Shown in pieces: positions 1 through 5,173 of a DNA stretch of 6,559 nt. The position numbers and the translations under genes were made by a program. The number at the start of each line of letters is the position of its first letter. Within the stretch, counting starts at the first letter, position 1. Under the pieces are notes generated by a model that had not been told where the DNA came from, made no database searches, and saw only the letters and a program-made list of their open reading frames with translations. Origin of the DNA: JBDKGV01 sp039798005. GTDB lineage: Bacteria; Fibrobacterota; Fibrobacteria; UBA5070. Where the stretch lies: NCBI GenBank assembly GCA_039798005.1, contig JBDKGV010000198.1, positions 1 to 6,559 of the forward strand. Direction: 5' to 3'.

Positions 1-816
1 CTCAACAACTACTCGGGCACGGCCTTCCGGGACGCCAAGCTCAAGCTGGTGGCCGGTGCCGTGAACCGCATCCCGGAACACCAGCCGCGCGCCGCCATGC
101 CATCGGAGCCGATGATGGCCAAGTCGGCCATGATGGATGAGGTCCTGGGCGAGCTGGTGGATATGCCTGCAGGGTTCCAGGAACAGGGGCTTTTCGAGTA
201 CCATCTTTACGAGCTGGGGAGGCCGGCGACGGTGCTGGACAAGGAGCAGAAGCAGGTCAATCTCCTGACGGCTCGCGGCGTGGGCGTGCGCAAGCGCTTC
301 GTCTTCGACGAATCGTACGCAGCACGCTACTGGTGGTGGAATCGCGAGCCCGACACCAAGGAGGGACGCAAGCTCGCCGTCATCGTGGACGTTCCCAACA
401 CGGAGAAAAACCGGCTGGGCATGCCCCTTCCGAAGGGAAAGGTGCGCGTCTACAAGGCCGATGCATCCGGGTCGTTGCAGTTCGTCGGTGAAGACCGCAT
501 CGACCACACCTCCAAGGAGGATACCTTGCATCTGGCGCTGGGACAGACCTTCGACCTCTTCGGAAAACGCGTGGTGGAGGCCTCCAGCACGGTCAAGGAA
601 GATCGTACCGAAACCATTGCCGTGACCATCCACAACAGCAAGGACGAAGCCGTGGAGGTGGAGGTGATCGAACGCCAGAACTGGCCGAAGTGGAATGTGA
701 AGACGGCCTCGCCCGCGTATCGACGGAAGGATGCGTCCACGCTCGTGTTTCCGGTGAAGGTGCCTGCCCACGGTGAGGCGACGGTGCGCTACACCTACCA
801 TGCCAGCTGGAAATAG
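1..816 (+). CDS. DUF4139 domain protein, C-terminal part (5' end outside window)
   Basis: The reading frame is open from base 1 (first codons read LNNYSGTAFRDAKLKLVAG) to the TAG at 814-816, giving 271 visible residues and no start. The opening N-x-SG-x-F-x-x-A-x-L-x-L-VAG pattern, the central stretch LGMPLPKGKVRVY (about residues 139-151), the following FVGEDRIDHTSKED and the ALGQTFDLFGKR segment are typical of the DUF4139 beta-sandwich domain. Full-length members often run to about 450-550 residues, so roughly half is probably missing. A Met/Ala-rich low-complexity stretch at about residues 29-46 separates the first strands from the rest, as in many relatives. The biochemical function of the family is unknown; members are often predicted to be exported, but the N-terminus needed to judge this is absent. 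A promoter-bearing gap of 74 bases separates it from the next gene, so it is probably not part of the downstream operon. The family call is secure; no role is assigned. Confidence 0.85.
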   Translation, partial: LNNYSGTAFRDAKLKLVAGAVNRIPEHQPRAAMPSEPMMAKSAMMDEVLGELVDMPAGFQEQGLFEYHLYELGRPATVLDKEQKQVNLLTARGVGVRKRFVFDESYAARYWWWNREPDTKEGRKLAVIVDVPNTEKNRLGMPLPKGKVRVYKADASGSLQFVGEDRIDHTSKEDTLHLALGQTFDLFGKRVVEASSTVKEDRTETIAVTIHNSKDEAVEVEVIERQNWPKWNVKTASPAYRRKDASTLVFPVKVPAHGEATVRYTYHASWK

Positions 817-832
817 CCTCGAAATCCAAGTC

Positions 833-860
833 ATGCCAAGGTCGTAGAAAGACATGGCAT
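833..860. repeat. Interrupted inverted repeat upstream of the response regulator
   Basis: ATGCCA at 833-838 is matched by its exact reverse complement TGGCAT at 855-860, separated by 16 bases. The arm starts are 22 bases apart, about two helical turns, and the right arm falls where a -35 element would lie for the -10 at 879-884. This geometry fits an operator for a dimeric regulator, but six-base arms are easily found by chance in a gap of this size. There is no T-run after it, so it does not look like a terminator for the upstream gene. Confidence 0.3.
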
Positions 861-875
861 CCGAGGGACTTTCGG

Positions 876-884
876 TGATAGAAT
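876..884 (+). promoter_or_regulatory. Extended -10 promoter for the four-gene operon
   Basis: TGATAGAAT (876-884) matches the extended -10 form TGn-TATAAT, with five of six bases in the hexamer TAGAAT at 879-884. No good -35 hexamer lies 16-18 bases upstream, which is tolerated by extended -10 promoters. The expected transcription start, six or seven bases after the hexamer, is at about 890-891, on the GTG start codon of the response regulator. That would make the mRNA leaderless. This is the only convincing promoter seen on the + strand in the window. Confidence 0.5.
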
Positions 885-890
885 GGGGTT

Positions 891-1262
891 GTGCCAAACA
901 AAAACATCTTCATCATCGAGGACGACGACGTGGTCCGGACGCTGCTGGAGCATATCCTGCAGCGCGAAGGATACGCAACCGTGACGGCGGTCACTGGAAA
1001 AGATGCGATGGATAAGGCGGCGACGATGCCGCCTCCCAGCTTGGTCCTGTCCGACATCATGATGCCGTACATGGACGGCTATCAGGTTGCCACCGCCTTG
1101 AAGGCCCTTGAGGGTTGGGAACACGTCCCGATCGTCATGCTCACCTCGAAAGGGCAGGAGCAGGACATCGTGCGCGCCTTGGACAACGGTGCGGACGACT
1201 ACATGGTCAAGCCGTTCCATCCCGGTGAACTGCTGGCCCGACTCAGGCGCTTCTTGCGGTGA
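891..1262 (+). CDS. Single-domain response regulator (CheY-like receiver)
   Basis: This 123-residue protein is a complete receiver domain and nothing more. It shows the acidic pair E10/D11 in IIEDDD, the phosphoacceptor D55 in LVLSDIMMP, the switch Thr T85 in VMLTSK, and the conserved Lys K107 in VKPF followed by the usual last helix. The start is GTG at 891: an in-frame TAG at 879-881 lies only four codons upstream, and no other start codon comes between. No Shine-Dalgarno sequence precedes it. With no DNA-binding or enzymatic output domain it probably acts by protein-protein contact after phosphorylation by a histidine kinase encoded elsewhere. Its TGA overlaps the GTG of the following outer-membrane gene (GTGA, 1259-1262), so it is the first gene of the operon and probably controls activity of the encoded envelope system, not its transcription. 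The family call is very secure; the target is inferred. Confidence 0.93.
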   Translation: MPNKNIFIIEDDDVVRTLLEHILQREGYATVTAVTGKDAMDKAATMPPPSLVLSDIMMPYMDGYQVATALKALEGWEHVPIVMLTSKGQEQDIVRALDNGADDYMVKPFHPGELLARLRRFLR

Positions 1263-1996
1263 GGTCGTGGCTCCTGTCCGGCTTGGCGCTTGCGATGTCG
1301 GTACAGGCGCAATGGATCGCTTCGCTGGATCTTTCCGGGGAGGCGCTGTCCCCTTCCCGAAGCGGCCCGTGGCTGGATGGGAATGCCTCCTTGGCTTGGA
1401 AGGACTCGCTTTGGCGAATATCAGGCGGATGGCGGGAGGTCCGTCGTTTTGATCTGCGGGATGCCGAAGCGGTCGCACAGATTTCCCGGAAATGGCGGGA
1501 TTGGACTTGGAGCCTTGATGCGAGTTCAGGATCGACAGAGGTGTTCCTCCCGACCCGGTCCTTCAAGCTCGGGGTCTTTCTCCCCTTGTCCCGAAGCTGG
1601 TTCCTGGGATTGGATGGAAAGTTCGCCCAGTATGCATCCCTGACGGTGACATCCCCTTCCTTGTTGTTGGAAACCTACCACGGGGCTTGGCATGCCGGGG
1701 CTGGATTGAGCGAGACGTTCGCATCCGGGGATCGGCGATCCACGGCATGGCGTGCTCTTGTGGATCGCTCCTGGAGCGATCGCAGTGCGGCGGGAGTCCA
1801 AGGTGGGCAATCCACCGACTTCGAGCGTGTCGGCGAACGGATCATGGAAACGCGCGTGACGACGCTTGGGCTGTTCTGCCGGCAGGAACTGTCCTCGGGT
1901 CTGCTGGGTCGCGTCAATTTGGGATGGACACGGCAGGGCGAGGTTCATGATCGCTGGGGGGGAGGCGTTGGCCTCGAGTATTCCTTTGGCCGATGA
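1259..1996 (+). CDS. YaiO-like outer-membrane beta-barrel protein
   Basis: This is a 245-residue exported protein. Residues 1-17 form a signal peptide (Arg at position 2, hydrophobic LLSGLALAMS core, probable signal peptidase I cleavage after VQA). The rest is made of alternating short strands rich in Trp, Tyr, Phe and Gly, for example SLAWKDSLWRISGGW (about 44-58), FKLGVFLPLSRSWFLGLDG (102-120) and GGGVGLEYSF near the end, as expected for an outer-membrane barrel. Length and the LPxRxFxLGV...W.LG pattern resemble the YaiO family (E. coli YaiO is of similar size), whose members often sit next to glycosyltransferase genes. GTG at 1259 is chosen because it supplies the signal peptide; it overlaps the preceding stop, implying translational coupling. 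A single Cys (C207) is present. The last 50 bases also encode the start of the next protein. Barrel and export are well supported; the YaiO assignment is made by eye, and transport of a glycan is inferred from the operon. Confidence 0.7.
   Translation: MRSWLLSGLALAMSVQAQWIASLDLSGEALSPSRSGPWLDGNASLAWKDSLWRISGGWREVRRFDLRDAEAVAQISRKWRDWTWSLDASSGSTEVFLPTRSFKLGVFLPLSRSWFLGLDGKFAQYASLTVTSPSLLLETYHGAWHAGAGLSETFASGDRRSTAWRALVDRSWSDRSAAGVQGGQSTDFERVGERIMETRVTTLGLFCRQELSSGLLGRVNLGWTRQGEVHDRWGGGVGLEYSFGR
1763..1781. repeat. Perfect 9-base inverted repeat inside the barrel gene
   Basis: GATCGCTCC (1763-1771) and GGAGCGATC (1773-1781) are exact reverse complements around a single T. The dyad lies in the codons for DRSWSD of the barrel protein. 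A hairpin would need to open a few central pairs to form a loop. No T-run follows, so it is not a terminator. It may be coincidental. Confidence 0.4.
1935..1938 (+). promoter_or_regulatory. Ribosome binding site supporting the HEAT protein start
   Basis: AGGG (1935-1938, within AGGGCGAGG at 1935-1943) lies eight bases before the ATG at 1947. It favours that ATG over the upstream ATG at 1866, which would add 27 residues wholly inside the barrel gene. A stronger GGGGAGG-like run at 1956-1965 sits too close to TTG 1968 and too far from TTG 1986 to work well for either. Confidence 0.45.
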
Positions 1997-3074
1997 ACTC
2001 GCCTTGGCGGTGGCTCTCTGGTGGGAGCGGTTGCATCGGTTCGATCAACTCCCCGTATTGATTGCCGTATGGGTGATCTTGATCACTTTGGGGGCGATCA
2101 TCGCTTTGCTGGTGTCGATCCTTGTGCTTCATTTGCGCAACGAGGCCAAGGAAGCGCGGGAGGAACGGTGGCGCGGTCAATGGATGCTGCAACTGCTGGA
2201 CCCGGAAGGCGAAGGCAAGAATTTCGGAATTCGAGAAAATCAGCTGTTTCCATTTCTCGAGGTCTGGAGCCGCCTTCAGGAATCCTTGCGAGGCGAGTTC
2301 AAGGATCGATTGTCGGACCTGGCGCGAAATGCGGGGGTCATCGAATACTGCAACAAGGCCTTGCGCAAGGGGGGGATTCGCGATCGGATCATTTCGGCGA
2401 CGACCCTTGGGCATCTTGGACACCAAGGCAGTTGGGGCATTCTGGCCGAAGCGGCGCGGAGCAAGGATCCGTACCTTTCCCTTTCGGCGATCCGGGCCTT
2501 GGCACGGATCGACGGACCACGCACGGTGGAGGTGTTTCTCGAGGATTTCATCGTTCGCAAGGAATGGCCTCTGCCAAGCATTTACCGGATTTTGCTGGAG
2601 ATCGGAGCGGATGCCTTGACCGAACCTTTGGTCCTGCGCTTGCTGAACGATCTTGAAGCTCCACCTCTGCGCGCCTTGCATTTTCTTGGAGCGATCCGCA
2701 ACGAGGCCAGCATGGTGGTGGTTCAGACGCTGCTGCACCGAAGGCAGGGCTGGGAGCAGGAGGCTGCCCTCCTCAAGTCGGTTCACGATCCGGAACTGGG
2801 CGAGTTCGTCCGCAGTCGCCTTGGCCAGGACGCGTGGCAGGTCGTGGTGGCCGCCGTGAATGCCTTGGGGCGTATCGGGGTGCGCGAGGACATGCCTCTC
2901 CTGGTCCCCTTGCTTGCTCACCGGGAATGGTGGGTGCGCTACCGTGCCGCGCACACCTTGGTCAGGCTTCCGGGTGTCAAGCCGATCGAAATCGAGCTTC
3001 AGGCGTCCCGCTTGGACGATCCCTTTGCGCGCGACATGCTTCGGCACGCGCTGGCCGCGAGGAACATGGGATGA
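1947..3074 (+). CDS. Membrane-anchored HEAT-repeat protein
   Basis: From ATG 1947 this is a 375-residue protein. A short N-terminal stretch precedes one strong membrane helix at about residues 36-62, followed by the charged segment RNEAKEAREERWR. By the positive-inside rule the large C-terminal domain lies in the cytoplasm. From about residue 115 to the end the chain is made of paired amphipathic helices of the HEAT/PBS-lyase-like type, clearest at 146-170, 174-190, 296-313 (VVVAAVNALGRIG) and 314-342 (PLLVPLLAHREWWVRYRAAHTLVRL). Such repeats bind protein partners and have no catalytic residues. The gene overlaps the barrel gene by 50 bases and shares ATGA (3071-3074) with the glycosyltransferase gene. 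Its membrane anchor and position suggest a scaffold or regulator linking synthase, receiver protein and envelope components. Domain content is well supported and the start moderately so; the partner role is inferred. Confidence 0.8.
   Translation: MIAGGEALASSIPLADELALAVALWWERLHRFDQLPVLIAVWVILITLGAIIALLVSILVLHLRNEAKEAREERWRGQWMLQLLDPEGEGKNFGIRENQLFPFLEVWSRLQESLRGEFKDRLSDLARNAGVIEYCNKALRKGGIRDRIISATTLGHLGHQGSWGILAEAARSKDPYLSLSAIRALARIDGPRTVEVFLEDFIVRKEWPLPSIYRILLEIGADALTEPLVLRLLNDLEAPPLRALHFLGAIRNEASMVVVQTLLHRRQGWEQEAALLKSVHDPELGEFVRSRLGQDAWQVVVAAVNALGRIGVREDMPLLVPLLAHREWWVRYRAAHTLVRLPGVKPIEIELQASRLDDPFARDMLRHALAARNMG
3059..3062 (+). promoter_or_regulatory. Ribosome binding site of the glycosyltransferase gene
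   Basis: GAGG (GAGGA to 3063) lies eight bases before ATG 3071. This fixes the start at the ATGA overlap instead of any in-frame codon further upstream in the HEAT gene, and gives a protein that begins directly with its first membrane segment. Confidence 0.65.
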
Positions 3075-4507
3075 TCGCAACCTTCTTTCATTGGTTTTCC
3101 CTGTTTATCCAGTATGGCTTCCTTGCTTATTTCCTGCTGCTGACTGCGGGGGTCCTGCTCATCAACCTTGTGGCTGCCGTCACCATCACGCGGCACCTCA
3201 ATCGCACCCCCACCCGCAATCGCGCCATCCATGAGGCCTTTTCAGGATTCGTCCCGCCAATCAGCATTCTGGTTCCGGCATACAACGAGGAGGCCACGAT
3301 CGAGGCGACGGTCCGGTCGCTGAACCAGACGAACTATCCGGAATACGAAATCATCGTGATCAACGATGGATCGAAGGACGGGACGCTGGAGGCGGCCCGG
3401 AAGGCCTTTGGACTGGAGCTGTTTCCCGAGGCGATGCAGCAGCGCCTTTCCCATGCGGCGATCCGGGGGATCTACCGCTCGTCGCTTTATCCCAACCTGA
3501 GATTGATCGACAAGGAGAACGGGGGCAAGGCCGATTCTCTCAACGCAGGCATCAATGCGTCGAGGTATCCGCTCTTCTGTGGGATCGACGCCGATTCCAT
3601 TCTGCAACAGGACAGCCTGTTGCGCTGCGTGCAGCCCTTTTTGGAGGACCCTCGGACCATCGTGTCCGGAGGGACCATCCGGTTGGCCAACGGCTGCAAG
3701 GTCGAAGCCGGATTTCTGAACGAGATCGGCATGCCCAAGAACCCCTTGGCCTTGGTTCAGGTGGCGGAGTACCTGCGAGCCTTCCTGTTCGGGCGCTTGG
3801 GCTGGTCTCCCATGAACGCATTGCTCATCGTCTCCGGTGCCTTCGGGATCTTTCATCGGGAGACAGTGGTGCGCGTCGGTGGCTACAGCGTGGGGACCAT
3901 CGGGGAGGACATGGAACTCATCGTCAGGCTTCATGATGTGATGATCAGGGAGGGCAAGGCCTACCGCATCGTGTTCGTTCCGGACCCGATCTGCTGGACG
4001 GAAGCGCCGGAGACCTTGAAGGTCCTTCGCAGCCAGCGCATCCGGTGGCAGCGGGGCTTGTTGGAAAGTCTATGGAAGCATCGCTCGCTGATGTTCCGGC
4101 GAGGTTCCGGTGCGGTGGGGTGGCTTTCGTTTCCCTACATGACCCTGTTCGAGGCGATCGAACCCTTGATCGAGGTCGGAGGGATCGTCTTCTTCCTGGT
4201 GTCGGCTTGGTTCGGAGTGATCGATTGGTCGGCCGCCGTCCTGTTCCTGGTGCTGGTCTATGTGCTTGGGTTTCTGCAAACCCTCAATGCGGTCCTGCTG
4301 GAGGAAGTGTCGTACCGGTTGTTCCAGAACTACCGTCAGATCTTCAAACTGCTGTTCGCCACCCTGCTGGAGAGCTTCGGCTATCGTCAGATGAACACCT
4401 GGTGGCGCTTGCTGGGTGTGATCCAGTGGGCGCTCAAGCGCAAACAGGAATGGGGAAACATGACACGCAAGGCTTCGTGGGCCTCCGATGGCGATGTGCG
4501 GCGCTGA
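3071..4507 (+). CDS. Processive-type family 2 glycosyltransferase, membrane-bound
   Basis: This 478-residue protein has a membrane helix at about 14-40, a cytoplasmic GT-A catalytic domain at about 60-330, and hydrophobic segments at about 354-385 and 387-408, followed by an amphipathic region near 424-455. Visible active-site motifs are VPAYNEE (68-74), VINDGSKDGT with D99, KENGGKADSLN (148-158), the metal-binding DAD (173-175), GED (278-280) holding the probable catalytic base D280, and QRIRWQRG with the QxxRW signature at 322-326. This set is typical of synthases that extend a chain and push it through the inner membrane (poly-GlcNAc, hyaluronan, cellulose types). The closest general resemblance is to PgaC/hyaluronan-synthase-like enzymes. 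There is no PilZ domain, so direct c-di-GMP binding is not evident. It is the last gene of the operon and translationally coupled to the HEAT gene. The nucleotide sugar and polymer cannot be deduced. Confidence 0.92.
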   Translation: MIATFFHWFSLFIQYGFLAYFLLLTAGVLLINLVAAVTITRHLNRTPTRNRAIHEAFSGFVPPISILVPAYNEEATIEATVRSLNQTNYPEYEIIVINDGSKDGTLEAARKAFGLELFPEAMQQRLSHAAIRGIYRSSLYPNLRLIDKENGGKADSLNAGINASRYPLFCGIDADSILQQDSLLRCVQPFLEDPRTIVSGGTIRLANGCKVEAGFLNEIGMPKNPLALVQVAEYLRAFLFGRLGWSPMNALLIVSGAFGIFHRETVVRVGGYSVGTIGEDMELIVRLHDVMIREGKAYRIVFVPDPICWTEAPETLKVLRSQRIRWQRGLLESLWKHRSLMFRRGSGAVGWLSFPYMTLFEAIEPLIEVGGIVFFLVSAWFGVIDWSAAVLFLVLVYVLGFLQTLNAVLLEEVSYRLFQNYRQIFKLLFATLLESFGYRQMNTWWRLLGVIQWALKRKQEWGNMTRKASWASDGDVRR

Positions 4508-4543
4508 GGTCCCATTCCCTCGGTTCTGAACCACCGAAGCGAT
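4508..4543. other. Convergent intergenic gap, no clear terminator
   Basis: These 36 bases separate the stops of two convergent operons. They contain one small near-palindrome, GGTTC-T-GAACC (4522-4532), whose stem could be only four pairs with a three-base loop and which has no T-run on either strand. No Rho-independent terminator is recognised here, so transcripts from the two strands may overlap at their 3' ends or end by Rho. Confidence 0.5.
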
Positions 4544-5173
4544 TCAAGGAGTCGTGAATTGCCTGACATGCCTGTGGATCCACGCGCTTCTCAGACCAGG
4601 GAGATCCTCCTCGAGATTCTCCCATTGCGCGTCGAGCCTTTGGCAGAGGGTATCCGGATCGGCATCCGCAAGGATTTCGTCGAGGCTGGAAAGTGAGCTC
4701 ATTTCCGGCTCGATTTGACGCGATTGGCGATCGAGCAGGATTCCTTGGGCGCGCACCAGCAGGCTCGCGTGTTCCTCGGCACCAAATTTGAGGTAGGCCA
4801 AGGTCGCATCGTGGACGAAGCGCCGATCGACACTGCCCAGCAATTGTGCGAATCCCCCATCCTGCAGTTGCTCTTCGATCGTGCGGGTGGCGTAGAGATC
4901 CAGGTAAACTGCCGGCTGGCGCATCACGATCTCGCGATCGAAATCGAACAAGGAATCCTCGGCACGGATCCTCAGGATCATCCAGTCGTAAAGCGATTCC
5001 TCCAGCGCAGAGTCGGTCATGACCAGCACATCCGTGGAGCGCGGGAGCCAAGGAAGGGGATGGTCTTGCGACAGGGGGGGGCGGCCGGAGGGTGTCGCAT
5101 CGGGCTGGAACATCGATGTGATGAGGCCGGTGAGGCATGACAGCGCAACGACCGGAACGAGGTTGAACCTCAT
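4544..5173 (-). CDS. Acidic DUF4375/DMP19-like protein with N-terminal hydrophobic segment
   Basis: This 209-residue protein begins with ATG at 5173-5171, overlapping the uvrC TGA (ATGA), so it is translationally coupled to uvrC. Residues about 1-22 (MRFNLVPVVALSCLTGLITS...) are hydrophobic and could be a signal peptide. C13 follows ALS, which is a poor lipobox. A Pro-rich linker follows (about 24-46). The helical core around 90-146, with IEEQLQDGGFAQLL (GGF at 106-108) and KFGAEEHASLLVRAQGIL (129-146), resembles the DUF4375 family. That family includes Neisseria DMP19, an acidic protein reported to mimic double-stranded DNA. The protein is strongly acidic, with about 33 Asp/Glu against 18 Arg/Lys and only one Lys. 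Eight consecutive C on the coding strand (5081-5074) lie in the linker codons. The family call is made by pattern and is moderate. If the segment is a true signal peptide, an intracellular DNA-mimic role would not apply. Confidence 0.6.
   Translation of the reverse strand: MRFNLVPVVALSCLTGLITSMFQPDATPSGRPPLSQDHPLPWLPRSTDVLVMTDSALEESLYDWMILRIRAEDSLFDFDREIVMRQPAVYLDLYATRTIEEQLQDGGFAQLLGSVDRRFVHDATLAYLKFGAEEHASLLVRAQGILLDRQSRQIEPEMSSLSSLDEILADADPDTLCQRLDAQWENLEEDLPGLRSAWIHRHVRQFTTP

Noticed and set aside
593..1478. Minus-strand open frames of 159 and 215 codons across the receiver gene
   Set aside because: Low-complexity Ser/Arg/His-rich translations lie opposite a receiver domain with all its key residues; they are shadows.
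2359..2370. Twelve-base palindrome CCTTGCGCAAGG in the HEAT gene
   Set aside because: It has no loop, no promoter nearby, and is readily produced by Ala-Leu-Arg-Lys codons; treated as chance.
2834..3070. Upstream extension of the glycosyltransferase frame
   Set aside because: It would lie wholly inside the HEAT gene and read as a non-hydrophobic Arg/Gly-rich chain. ATG 3071 has a good ribosome site and starts at the membrane helix.
1914..3080. 388-codon open frame on the minus strand opposite the HEAT gene
   Set aside because: It mirrors the HEAT gene almost exactly, encodes a Gln/Arg/Pro-rich chain with no recognisable domain, and is explained by GC-rich codon use on the other strand.
3242..3934. 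230-codon minus-strand open frame inside the glycosyltransferase gene
   Set aside because: The + strand encodes all GT2 motifs here, and the antisense translation shows no domain.
4599..4623. GGGAGA...TCTCCC hairpin near the convergent junction as a terminator for the + operon
   Set aside because: It lies inside the opposing gene, the stem is only six pairs, and no T-run follows.
4434..5140. Open frames of 234 codons (minus) and 141 codons (plus) overlapping the DUF4375-like gene
   Set aside because: The 209-residue frame has a start coupled to uvrC, a plausible N-terminus and a DUF4375-like core. The others are Arg/Pro-rich or featureless, and the 234-codon one runs into the GT2 gene.
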